A stretch of DNA of 64,000 nt, taken from positions 1 through 64,000 of the forward strand of contig CAZDEE010000003.1 of assembly GCA_964504595.1 (NCBI GenBank), given 5' to 3'. Origin of the DNA: CAG-826 sp964504595 (GTDB taxonomy: Bacteria; Bacillota_I; Bacilli_A; RFN20; CAG-826). Position 1 is the stretch's first letter. Every line of letters starts with the position of its first letter. The notes under the pieces were generated by a model. That model had not been told where the DNA came from and did not search any database. It saw nothing but the letters and a program-made list of their open reading frames with translations. This document shows, piece by piece, positions 52,977-61,303 of this stretch. A program made the position numbers and the translations under genes.

Positions 52977-53004
52977 TTGAAATAAATTTTATAAAGTGTA
53001 TAAT
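52977..53004 (+). promoter_or_regulatory. Promoter of perR-rubrerythrin unit
   Basis: TTGAAA (52977-52982) and TATAAT (52999-53004) are spaced by 16 bp, about 45 bases before the perR start. Confidence 0.65.
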
Positions 53005-53049
53005 CTATATTGTAAATGAAAAACTTTTTCAATTAGAAAAGGTGGTGGT

Positions 53050-53442
53050 ATGATGGTTAGAAGAAAAACAAAGCAAAGAGAAAACATCTATTTAGCTATT
53101 AAAAATCTAGGTCATGCTACTTTTGAGCAAATATTAGATTACTTAAAAGAAAACAATTTAAATGCTTCATTAGTTACTTTATATCGTAATCTTGCTTTTT
53201 TATTAGAGGAAGAAAGAATCCGCATGGTTGAAATAGCCAAAAAAGCAGTTTATGAAACAACCGAACTAGACCATCATTATCACTTTTCTTGTCGCGATTG
53301 TGGACAAATAATTGATATAGATAAAGATGATATCTTAATTTATTTTCCACATCTTGAACATTTATGTGATTTAACTATTGAAAAAGTAGATATTCTATTA
53401 CAAGGTCGTTGCCCTAATTGTAGCAACAAACAACAGCATTAA
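53050..53442 (+). CDS. perR: Fur-family regulator, probably PerR
   Basis: This 130-residue metal-dependent repressor has a winged helix (TFEQILDYLKENNLNASLVTLYRNLAFLLEE) and a dimerisation domain with DHHYHFSCRDCGQIIDI and a second CPNC. The two CxxC pairs form the structural zinc site. The downstream reverse-rubrerythrin gene, a classic peroxide-stress target, favours PerR over Fur or Zur. Two ATGs stand side by side (53050, 53053), and GGTGG sits closer to ideal for the second. Confidence 0.85.
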   Translation: MMVRRKTKQRENIYLAIKNLGHATFEQILDYLKENNLNASLVTLYRNLAFLLEEERIRMVEIAKKAVYETTELDHHYHFSCRDCGQIIDIDKDDILIYFPHLEHLCDLTIEKVDILLQGRCPNCSNKQQH

Positions 53443-53470
53443 TCCGAAAAACGGAAAGAGGAGAATTAAA

Positions 53471-54019
53471 ATGAAATATCAATGCAAAATTTGTGGACAA
53501 GTATTTGAAGTTGCAGATGGTGAAGAACCAGTTTGCCCAGTATGTAAAGCCAAAGGTGATAAATTAGTCATCTTTGAAGAAAAAAAGGAAGGATTAACAT
53601 GGCCTGCTGAACATGTTTTAGGAATTGCTAAGGATACTGATGAAATCGTTCTTGATGGATTAAGAAATCACTTTAATGGTGAATGTAGTGAAGTTGGTAT
53701 GTATATGGCTATGGCACGCGTTGCATTCCGTGAAGGCTATCCAGAAATCGGACAATTATTCGAACAAATCGCTCATGAAGAAGCCGAACACGCTGCACGT
53801 TTTGCTGAATTACTTGGAGAATTAGTCTCCGATAGCACCAAAGCAAATATTGAAAAAATGCTTGCAGGAGAAAATGGAGCTTGTTTTGGAAAAATGGACA
53901 TTGCAACCCGCGCTAAACAATTAGGATTAGATGCAATTCATGATTCAGTTCACGAAATGGCGCGTGATGAAGCACGTCACGGAAAAGCTTTAGAAGCAAT
54001 GTTAAAACGCTACTTCTAA
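53471..54019 (+). CDS. Reverse rubrerythrin (NADH peroxidase type)
   Basis: An N-terminal rubredoxin-like iron site (CKICGQVF and CPVCKAKGD) precedes a four-helix di-iron domain with GECSEVGMYMAMARVAF, QIAHEEAEHAARFAELLGEL and HEMARDEARHGKALEAML. This reversed domain order is typical of revRbr of clostridia, which reduces H2O2 and O2. It is 182 residues long. It follows perR by 28 bases with AGAGGAG at the start, so the two are likely co-regulated. It implies an anaerobic or microaerophilic lifestyle. Confidence 0.94.
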   Translation: MKYQCKICGQVFEVADGEEPVCPVCKAKGDKLVIFEEKKEGLTWPAEHVLGIAKDTDEIVLDGLRNHFNGECSEVGMYMAMARVAFREGYPEIGQLFEQIAHEEAEHAARFAELLGELVSDSTKANIEKMLAGENGACFGKMDIATRAKQLGLDAIHDSVHEMARDEARHGKALEAMLKRYF

Positions 54020-54041
54020 TATTTATTAATAACATAACTTT

Positions 54042-54066
54042 AAGGGGCTCATAAGAGTCCCTTTTG
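54042..54066 (+). terminator. Intrinsic terminator after rubrerythrin
   Basis: AAGGGGCTC-ATAA-GAGTCCCTT (one G-T pair) followed by TTGTATT. The T tail is short. Confidence 0.7.
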
Positions 54067-54093
54067 TATTATAATAATCACGGAGGAAATCAT

Positions 54094-54966
54094 ATGAAAG
54101 GTGCCATAATTGTCAATGCATATAAAATTTATCCAAGTGTTCAACACCAAATAAATAGATTTAAAGAAGAATTCTTAATTCGTAGTATTCAAATCGATGT
54201 TTTATCAAACAAAGATGTTTTAGTATATCTTTCAAATTCTAAAGTTATTAGTAAATTAAAAAAATATGATTTTATTATTAATTTAGATAAAGATAAATAT
54301 GTTGCTTTACTAATTGAGAAATTAGGTATTCCTTTATTTAACAATGCTGAAAGTTTAATTTTATGTGATGATAAGATGCTAACTCACATTGCCCTTTCAA
54401 ACAATCTTATTAAAATGCCAAAAACTATATCCGCACCTCTATGCTATAGCAACAATATTTCAAATGACTGGCTTGCAAACGTTACAAAAGAACTGTCATT
54501 TCCTTTTGTAGCAAAGGAGTGTTTTGGTTCCCTTGGCGAACAAGTATACTTAATATCTTCAAAAGAAGAATTGATTGATTTTGAAAATAGCCATCGTTAC
54601 AAGCCTCATTTTTATCAAGAATTTATCGAATCTAGTAAAGGAAGAGATGTACGAATAATTCTAATTGGAGGAAAAGTAGCGGCATATATGGAAAGATATT
54701 CAACATCAGATTTTAGAAGCAATCTTTCACAAGGAGGAAAAGCTAGAGCAATTCACTTAACAAGCGCTTTTAAACATGCTGCAGAACTTGCTGCAAATAC
54801 TTTAAAACTCGATTATTGCGGAGTTGATCTTCTTTATGGGCCAAATAATGAACCAATATTATGTGAAGTAAATTCAAATGCATTTTTTAAAGGCATTGAA
54901 GAAGTTACAGGTATAAATATTGCAAGCAGATTAGTGGATCATATAATAAAGAAAGTTTCTTACTAA
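54094..54966 (+). CDS. RimK-like ATP-grasp ligase
   Basis: This 290-residue ATP-grasp protein shows an N-terminal preATP-grasp region (MKGAIIVNAYKIYPSVQHQI), ELSFPFVAKECFGSLGEQVYLI (ATP-binding lysine), SSKGRDVRIILIGGKVAAYMER and LDYCGVDLLYG with EPILCEVNSNAFFKGIEE (metal-binding Glu/Asn). RimK-type enzymes join amino acids, often glutamate, to a protein or small molecule. The acceptor is unknown. CGGAGGAA fixes the ATG at 54094, and no partner peptide gene is adjacent. Confidence 0.87.
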   Translation: MKGAIIVNAYKIYPSVQHQINRFKEEFLIRSIQIDVLSNKDVLVYLSNSKVISKLKKYDFIINLDKDKYVALLIEKLGIPLFNNAESLILCDDKMLTHIALSNNLIKMPKTISAPLCYSNNISNDWLANVTKELSFPFVAKECFGSLGEQVYLISSKEELIDFENSHRYKPHFYQEFIESSKGRDVRIILIGGKVAAYMERYSTSDFRSNLSQGGKARAIHLTSAFKHAAELAANTLKLDYCGVDLLYGPNNEPILCEVNSNAFFKGIEEVTGINIASRLVDHIIKKVSY

Positions 54967-54988
54967 TACACCTCACTTAATTTAAATT

Positions 54989-55020
54989 AAAGCTCCAACA
55001 TATTAAAAAGAGCTTTTTTA
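54989..55020 (+). terminator. Intrinsic terminator after the ATP-grasp gene
   Basis: AAAGCTC (54989-54995) and GAGCTTT (55010-55016) enclose an AT loop, followed by TTT. Confidence 0.75.
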
Positions 55021-55021
55021 T

Positions 55022-55050
55022 TTGACATATTCTGTTTTATTTACTATCAT
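55022..55050 (+). promoter_or_regulatory. Promoter of the preQ1-queT unit
   Basis: TTGACA (55022-55027, consensus) and TATCAT (55045-55050) are separated by 17 bp. Transcription would start near 55057, just before the riboswitch. Confidence 0.7.
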
Positions 55051-55062
55051 TTTCACTAGTTT

Positions 55063-55101
55063 AAGATGTTCCTTGCATAACCATCTTAATAAAAACAAGG
55101 G
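55063..55101 (+). promoter_or_regulatory. PreQ1-I riboswitch
   Basis: P1 is AAGATG (55063-55068) with CATCTT (55082-55087). The loop TTCCTTGCATAAC carries CCTTG, which pairs with CAAGG (55096-55100) in the A-rich tail (AATAAAAACAAGG) to form the H-type pseudoknot of class I preQ1 switches. The 3' pseudoknot strand runs into the ribosome site GGGAGAG, so ligand binding should block translation. It precedes a QueT-family gene, matching the known association. Confidence 0.82.
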
Positions 55102-55111
55102 AGAGATTTTT

Positions 55112-55606
55112 ATGAAACAAACGTCCAAATGGACTACAAAAGACATATCTAAAATCGCTATCGTTATGGCGGTCTATATCGTATTAACAGTGGCAATAAC
55201 TCCACTTTCTTATGGCGCTATCCAATTTAGGTTCTCTGAATTATTAATCTTAATATGTTTCTTCAATAAAAAATATAATATCGCAATAATCACCGGATGT
55301 TTAATTGCAAATATTTTTTCACCTTTAGGTATTATCGATGTTGTTTTTGGTACATTATCAACAATTTTAACATGTTTCTGTATTAATAAATCAAAAAATA
55401 TATGGATTGCAAGTATTTTTGCTTCTTTATGGAATGGTTTAATCGTAGGGGGCGAATTATCTATTTTTTATAAGCTTCCTTATATTTTAACTATGCTTCA
55501 AGTCGTATTAGGGGAATTCGTTATTGTTACAATAATTGGTTGTCCTTTTTGGATATTATTAAATAATAATAAAAGATTTTCTTCTCTAATTGAAAGTAAA
55601 AGATAA
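55112..55606 (+). CDS. queT: QueT-type ECF transporter S component
   Basis: This 164-residue protein has about five helices. ISKIAIVMAVYIVLTVAITP, YGAIQFRFSELLILICFF and ANIFSPLGIIDVVFGTLSTI are hallmarks of the QueT family, the substrate-binding component for queuosine precursors such as preQ1. GGGAGAG within the riboswitch tail sets the ATG at 55112; the longer frame from 55022 covers promoter and aptamer. The ECF energy module is elsewhere. Regulation is by the preQ1-I switch. Confidence 0.92.
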   Translation: MKQTSKWTTKDISKIAIVMAVYIVLTVAITPLSYGAIQFRFSELLILICFFNKKYNIAIITGCLIANIFSPLGIIDVVFGTLSTILTCFCINKSKNIWIASIFASLWNGLIVGGELSIFYKLPYILTMLQVVLGEFVIVTIIGCPFWILLNNNKRFSSLIESKR

Positions 55607-55684
55607 ACTATGTTTATTTTATCTAACAATTCATTTTTTTAATAGCAAATTTCTATGATATAATATTCTTTGAAGGTGATTGAA

Positions 55685-56194
55685 ATGGAATTATTTAATA
55701 AAACTAACTTAACTACAAATTTACAAATTAATTTTTCTAAAAAGCTATTTTGGAATAGCAGTAAAAAAACAATTATTACTTTAGAATCGGTTTTACTTGC
55801 GATAATAATAATTGTTTTATGTTTATATATTGATAAATTTTGGCTTGCAATATTATGTGGAGTATTGATGATTATCTTTCCTCTAGCCTTAATGTTCATG
55901 CTCAATACCGCGACTAAAAAAACATTGAGCAAATCTGAAGAGGCACCTACCGCTCAAATGGACTATCATTTTAATGATAAAGGAATTAATGTTAAAATAA
56001 CTATTAACGGCTTATCAAATCAACTATCTTATACATACGATCGCTTTGTACAAATAATTGAAACGAAAGACTTATTTGTTTTTATGATTGAAAATAATCA
56101 AGCATTTTATGTTGAAAAATCAGGATTCTACGATGGAAATATTGCTAGTCTATCATCATTTTTAAAAACTTTAGATCAATATAAAAGAATATAG
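55685..56194 (+). CDS. YcxB-like membrane protein
   Basis: This 169-residue protein has two adjacent helices (SVLLAIIIIVLCLYI and LAILCGVLMIIFPLALMFML) and a C-terminal PH-like domain with YHFNDKGINVKITINGLSNQ, YDRFVQIIETKDLFVFMI and FYVEKSGF. This is the layout of YcxB-like proteins, whose function is unknown. AAGGTGATT before the ATG at 55685 sets the start. It is followed after 11 bases by cotH-like, so the two are probably cotranscribed. Confidence 0.78.
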   Translation: MELFNKTNLTTNLQINFSKKLFWNSSKKTIITLESVLLAIIIIVLCLYIDKFWLAILCGVLMIIFPLALMFMLNTATKKTLSKSEEAPTAQMDYHFNDKGINVKITINGLSNQLSYTYDRFVQIIETKDLFVFMIENNQAFYVEKSGFYDGNIASLSSFLKTLDQYKRI

Positions 56195-56205
56195 AGGATT
56201 AAAAA

Positions 56206-58197
56206 ATGAAAAAGAGTAAATTAATATTACTATCTAGTATTTTATTTTTTAGTAGCTGCTCTATTGATTTTAACATCCCCGTTTCATCAAATTCTAATTT
56301 AGCTTCCTCATCAAGTAGCAACATTAACATATCTTCAACTTCAAACATTTCCACCAAACCAGTTGAAGATTTGACTAATGATGATTTAACATATTTAGAC
56401 CTATTTGATATAAATAACATCGTTTCTGTTGAAATAAACATGTCAACATCAGAACTTAAGAAAATTCAAAATGACTACTACAAATATGGTAATTTAAATG
56501 CTAAGTCACCAATTTATCGACGCGCCGATAATGTTAAAATAACAATCACAATTAAAAATAAAGACTTTGTTTTTGAATATGATGACGTCGGTGTTCGCAT
56601 GAAAGGCAACACATCTCGTCACGATTTTATTGATGAAGACGGAAATATATTTGCTAATATTCATTTAAAACTTTCATTTGAAGAAACTTTTGATGATCCT
56701 AATTTATATTTAGATGATGAAATAATGGTATGGGATGACGCTACTAAAAAGAAAGAACGTGAAGACCGCGATTTTCTAAAAATGAGTAAATTAGATTTAC
56801 GTTATAATAAACTTTGTGATCAATCACATATAAAAGAATACTACGCTCTTGAAATGTATCGGAGCTTTGGAATACTATCACAACATAGTAATTTTGGAAA
56901 AGTTATCATCAATCAGGATGGTAACAAAAACGTAAATTATGGAACTTATTTAATTACTGAGCCATTAACAAAAAAATTTATAAAAAATTCCTTAAGTAGT
57001 GATGATAATTATATTAATTTAGGAACTTGGGATGAGGAAAAGAAAGGTGTTATTGGCGTTGCTGGTTCTTCATATGGGCAATTATATAAAGCATCTTATG
57101 GTATAAACGGAGGATCTGGTGTACCTAATATGTCTTATTTAAACGACAACATGTTAGGCGTAGAATCCGATGACCACATTAACGTTCCTGCATTTGAAAT
57201 TAAAACCAATACTGATAATGGAGGAGATCATACCTTAATAAAAAACACCTTCTCTGCCTTAAAAAATAGTACTGAAGATATTATTGACCAATATGTTGAT
57301 TTAGAGTACTTTGCCATGTTTGAAGCAATTTCAACTATATTAGGAAATCCTGATGATTTAAGAAACAACTATAATAATTACAGCTTATATTTTAGAAGAA
57401 CAGATGGAAAAATGGTTATTATTCCTATCGATCAAGATCGTGTTTTAGGAAATTCAAGAGAATGGGATCCTAGTGGAAATGCCTTATCAGAAATATCACC
57501 TTTTGAAAAAAAAGCCATTGGTAATGGAGGTAATCAAGTTAATCCTTTATATCTTAAAACTATTTTAGATAGCAAAAGTTCCACCCGTGATAAATATATA
57601 GAAGCATTAAGAAAAGTATTAAATAGTACTTGGATTAGTAACGAACACTTCGACAATATTTATAATATAGTAAAATCGCATTATGAAAGATTTGAAAAAG
57701 AATCGATTAATCCTGTTACCTTTTCTTTAAATGAAACTTATGAAGGATCAAATCATAATATGAATTTTAAAGAATATATATCAAAGAAAATCAAAACAAT
57801 TAATAATGCCTTAAGTAGCGGTTCTTCTCCTGATAATGGAAACAATAATTCTTCAACAACCTCGCCATTAATATCTAACTTAATTGAAAATTGTAGTGAA
57901 TTCTATTTCCGATATACGCAAAACTGGGAAACCTGTGATGAAACCAATCGTTTTTATAAAGTTGATGAAACCACTTATCGTTATGATCATATAATTTTAG
58001 ATGAAGATATCGATAATTTTAGATTTAAAGTATTCGCGGCAGAATTAGGATATTGGTTAAGAACTGAAACTAATGGAGGAATGCTTGTTAAGCATGGAAA
58101 CGACATTTATATAAATCCTAGCGTAGATGACTTAGGAAAAACTTTCTCTGTTACAATAGATAAATCTTTAGGAACCTGTAGCTGGGTAATTATGTAA
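56206..58197 (+). CDS. CotH-kinase-family lipoprotein
   Basis: A lipobox (SSILFFSSC) anchors this 663-residue protein outside the membrane. The CotH domain shows FEYDDVGVRMKGNTSRHDF, REDRDFLKMSKLDLR, the GTYLITEPLTKKF strand and MVIIPIDQDRVLG, the CotH PIDxD metal site. CotH proteins are atypical kinases that phosphorylate spore-coat or secreted proteins. A Ser/Asn linker leads to a C-terminal domain of about 100 residues (about 560-663; NLIENCSEFYFRYTQNWETC). The target is unknown. AGAGGATT precedes the ATG. Confidence 0.9.
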   Translation: MKKSKLILLSSILFFSSCSIDFNIPVSSNSNLASSSSSNINISSTSNISTKPVEDLTNDDLTYLDLFDINNIVSVEINMSTSELKKIQNDYYKYGNLNAKSPIYRRADNVKITITIKNKDFVFEYDDVGVRMKGNTSRHDFIDEDGNIFANIHLKLSFEETFDDPNLYLDDEIMVWDDATKKKEREDRDFLKMSKLDLRYNKLCDQSHIKEYYALEMYRSFGILSQHSNFGKVIINQDGNKNVNYGTYLITEPLTKKFIKNSLSSDDNYINLGTWDEEKKGVIGVAGSSYGQLYKASYGINGGSGVPNMSYLNDNMLGVESDDHINVPAFEIKTNTDNGGDHTLIKNTFSALKNSTEDIIDQYVDLEYFAMFEAISTILGNPDDLRNNYNNYSLYFRRTDGKMVIIPIDQDRVLGNSREWDPSGNALSEISPFEKKAIGNGGNQVNPLYLKTILDSKSSTRDKYIEALRKVLNSTWISNEHFDNIYNIVKSHYERFEKESINPVTFSLNETYEGSNHNMNFKEYISKKIKTINNALSSGSSPDNGNNNSSTTSPLISNLIENCSEFYFRYTQNWETCDETNRFYKVDETTYRYDHIILDEDIDNFRFKVFAAELGYWLRTETNGGMLVKHGNDIYINPSVDDLGKTFSVTIDKSLGTCSWVIM

Positions 58198-58200
58198 TAA

Positions 58201-58243
58201 AAAAAGCATAAATTTAGGAGCAACCTTATATTTATGCTTTTTT
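58201..58243. terminator. Bidirectional terminator between cotH-like and cls
   Basis: AAAAAGCATAAAT (58201-58213) pairs with ATTTATGCTTTTT (58230-58242), with A-run and T-run on both sides, so it can serve both convergent genes. Confidence 0.85.
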
Positions 58244-58261
58244 ACTTTTACATTTTCTAAT

Positions 58262-59794
58262 TTATAATAATGGAGAAATAACTTTAAAAAGAAATTCAAT
58301 AATTTTTCGATATAATGGTCTTTTTTTCCATTCTTCAAAAGTTATTTCTTGAGATTTCATCAATGCAGAAATATAATCTTTACTCATTTCTTTAATACTT
58401 GGATCAAACATCATAAAATGTCCGCATTCAAAATGAAGATAAAAACTACGATAATCACAATTAATTGTCCCTATAACAGCGTATTTTCCATCAATAATAA
58501 GTTCTTTTGCGTGATTGAATCCTGGCGTATATTCGTATATTTTTCCTCCCGCAACAAGAATGTCTCTATAATGGGCTCTTGTCATTGTAAATATCGCTCT
58601 TTTGTCAGGAATATGTGGTACTAAAATTCTAACATCAACACCACTAAGACACGCTCTTTCAATCGCCCCAATAAAATTATCATCAATAATAAAATAAGGT
58701 GTTGAAATATAGATGCTCTTTTGAGCGTTGGTAATCATAGATAAATATAAATCATATGCCGGATCAACCCCATTAACCGGTCCATCACAGAAAAACATAT
58801 GAATTGATGAATTAACAATATCTGTTTGCTCAGTATATTTATCCACCATTATCATTTCTGAAGTAGTCATAAACCAAATTTGTGAAAAAGATAACAATAA
58901 ATTATATATTGACTCTCCTTTTATTCTTAAAGATGCATCCCGCCAATGACCATAAGGGCTATTTATATTAATATACTCATCCGCGAGATTATCTCCACCA
59001 ACATATCCGATTTTTCCATCGATAATTATTATCTTTCGATGATCACGATAATTTAATCCTGGTGTTAAGTTCTCTTTCATTGGATTATAAGCTTTTATTT
59101 TTACATGTGCAAATTCTTTTAAACGTTCAAAATCACTTTTTGGTTTTCTAAATTTAGAGCCAATATCATCATACAATAATTTAATTTCTACGCCTTCTGT
59201 AGCTTTTTGAAATAGAATCTCTTTTATCTCGTCCCACAATTGTCCTTTACTAATAATAAATGTTTCAATAAAAATATATTTTTTCGCAGATTTTAAATCT
59301 TCAATAAGTTGCTTATGTTTCTCTTCAATTTGGCCATAAAAAGTAGTTTCAGTATTTTGATAAGCTTGAAATCCAGTTAGCCTATTAACTAACGCTAAAT
59401 GCTTATATCCCACTTCATCTACAGTCTTCAAATTATCAAGAACATCATTTTTCTTAATATATATCTCTAAAGATTCAGAAACTTTTTTATATTTTCTTTT
59501 TGGAAGCATTCTTCCATTACCGAATAATAAAAATATTAATGTTCCACTTAACGGCATGATTAAAAATGTAATAATCCATGTTAATTTATAATTACTATTT
59601 GACTTTTTGCTATAAAGATAAAATGAACAAATAAATCCAATTAGTCTTACTAACAAGAAAACCCATGTAGTATTCAAATACGCAACTAAAATTACATAAT
59701 ATAAATATATTTCAGAAAAAACAAAAATCGCTGACAAAATTGATATCAGTAATATTCTTGTAATAGAAATTCCTTTTTTACCCGCTCTTTTCAT
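58262..59794 (-). CDS. cls: Cardiolipin synthase
   Basis: This 510-residue phospholipase-D-superfamily enzyme condenses phosphatidylglycerol to cardiolipin. Two or three N-terminal helices (LLISILSAIFVFSEIYLYYV, LTWIITFLIMPLSGTLIFL) precede two HKD motifs: YRDHRKIIIIDGKIGYVGGD and NHAKELIIDGKYAVIGTINC. Length and layout match ClsA-type enzymes. GAGAGG precedes the ATG. Confidence 0.95.
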   Translation of the reverse strand: MKRAGKKGISITRILLISILSAIFVFSEIYLYYVILVAYLNTTWVFLLVRLIGFICSFYLYSKKSNSNYKLTWIITFLIMPLSGTLIFLLFGNGRMLPKRKYKKVSESLEIYIKKNDVLDNLKTVDEVGYKHLALVNRLTGFQAYQNTETTFYGQIEEKHKQLIEDLKSAKKYIFIETFIISKGQLWDEIKEILFQKATEGVEIKLLYDDIGSKFRKPKSDFERLKEFAHVKIKAYNPMKENLTPGLNYRDHRKIIIIDGKIGYVGGDNLADEYININSPYGHWRDASLRIKGESIYNLLLSFSQIWFMTTSEMIMVDKYTEQTDIVNSSIHMFFCDGPVNGVDPAYDLYLSMITNAQKSIYISTPYFIIDDNFIGAIERACLSGVDVRILVPHIPDKRAIFTMTRAHYRDILVAGGKIYEYTPGFNHAKELIIDGKYAVIGTINCDYRSFYLHFECGHFMMFDPSIKEMSKDYISALMKSQEITFEEWKKRPLYRKIIEFLFKVISPLL

Positions 59795-59836
59795 ATACTA
59801 CCTCTCTTTTATTATTTATCAATTTAAAATATATAT

Positions 59837-61009
59837 TTATTTTAAATCACTTACAAATTTCAAACTTGTTCCGAAACACCACATAAGATTAAATCCACCA
59901 CATAAACCATCATTATCAAGTGTTTCGCCAAGAATATAAACATTGTTTTCAATTTTAGATTCAAAATTATCTTTAATTTGCGTAATATCAACTCCGCCTA
60001 TTGTAACTTGTGATGATTTAAAAGAATATAATGAATCATAATCAAACACTAGATTTTTAACACATTCCGTGACTCTTTTTGTTTCCTCAATATTTTTCTT
60101 TCCTTTAGTCAAAGTATAAGCTTCAATGTATCTAGCCATCGGCGTTATTAAAGAACCATCTAAATATGGATAACCATTTTCGCTCTTTTTCATCCATAAT
60201 TCAAATAATTCTTCTTGGCTTAATTGAGGAAATAAATCTAATGAAATACTATAATTTCCTTTAATATCATTTCTAGCAATAATTGAGCTACAATTCATAA
60301 TCGCAATTCCGCTTAATCCATCTTCTTTAAATAATACTTCGCCCTTTTCTTGATATATTTTTTTATCTTCTTTATATAAAGAAACTAAGCATTTTACTTT
60401 ATTTCCTTTTAAATATTCAACATCTTGTTTTACTTTTATCGGCGATAATCCTGGATATAAAGGCGATATTCTATATCCATGACTTTCTAAAATATTAAAG
60501 ATACTTCCATTTGACCCATGAACAGGACTGGATTTTCCACCACAAGCAATAACTAATTTATCAACATCTATTTTGCCATTGCTAGTAAAAACTACTATTT
60601 TATTATTATCTAAAGAATAACCTTTAAATTCTGTCTTTGTGCAAATAGTAATATTTTCTTTCTTTAAATGATACATAAAAACATCCATAACTGTTTTTGA
60701 AGATTCTGTATAAGGATATCCAAGATTTCCTTCAAATTTGGTATCTAATCCTAAATAGTTTAACGTTTTTATTATATCAACATTATCAAAAACCATCTTT
60801 GCTTTTTCTTTATTACGATAAGAATTATATAAATCATTACCATGAATACTATTAAATAAATTGCAGCGACCATTTCCAGAAACATATATTTTCTTACCTA
60901 TTCGTTCTTCTTTTTCAATGATCATAACTTCAAATTTCGGATTATTCTTTTTAAGCATAATCGCGCTTAATATTCCTGAAGGTCCTCCTCCAATAATAGC
61001 CACTTTCAT
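59837..61009 (-). CDS. BaiN/HI0933-family flavoprotein
   Basis: An N-terminal FAD-binding motif (VAIIGGGPSGILSAIMLKK) opens this 390-residue protein. KKIYVSGNGRCNLFNS, LVIACGGKSSPVHGSNGSIF, QVTIGGVDITQI and ETLDNDGLCGGFNLMWCFGTS are typical of the YhiN/BaiN/HI0933 family. Some members reduce flavins or bile-acid intermediates, but most have no proven substrate. AAAGGAG precedes the ATG. It lies upstream of cls in the same direction, 42 bases apart. Confidence 0.92.
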   Translation of the reverse strand: MKVAIIGGGPSGILSAIMLKKNNPKFEVMIIEKEERIGKKIYVSGNGRCNLFNSIHGNDLYNSYRNKEKAKMVFDNVDIIKTLNYLGLDTKFEGNLGYPYTESSKTVMDVFMYHLKKENITICTKTEFKGYSLDNNKIVVFTSNGKIDVDKLVIACGGKSSPVHGSNGSIFNILESHGYRISPLYPGLSPIKVKQDVEYLKGNKVKCLVSLYKEDKKIYQEKGEVLFKEDGLSGIAIMNCSSIIARNDIKGNYSISLDLFPQLSQEELFELWMKKSENGYPYLDGSLITPMARYIEAYTLTKGKKNIEETKRVTECVKNLVFDYDSLYSFKSSQVTIGGVDITQIKDNFESKIENNVYILGETLDNDGLCGGFNLMWCFGTSLKFVSDLK

Positions 61010-61199
61010 TTTACTAAATCCACTCCTTTCTTTTTTGTCTTAAAACAATGTAAATGCTAATTAAAAAGTTTCTTAACATCATGATTATTATAATCTATTT
61101 TTATTAATTTTTTAATAATTGAACCACTCTAGTTTATTAAATTATACAAATAAATAATTTCATATTCATTTTCATAAAATTAAAAAGTTTTAATTATAT

Positions 61200-61233
61200 A
61201 AAAAGAGTCAAATCATGATTGATAGACCCTTTA
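61200..61233 (-). terminator. Intrinsic terminator after the DUF4353 lipoprotein
   Basis: Minus-strand AAAGGGTC and GACTCTTT (one G-T pair) are followed by TTATATAATT. A moderate T tail. Confidence 0.6.
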
Positions 61234-61303
61234 AATGTTATTTGATTATGATATAACAAATACAGAAATGTATAATTTACGATAAAAAGAATTAAAATAA
61301 TTT

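Noticed and set aside
61010..61303. Hidden gene or RNA between the flavoprotein and DUF4353 genes
   Set aside because: Only AT-rich sequence and one terminator were found; no frame with a ribosome site.
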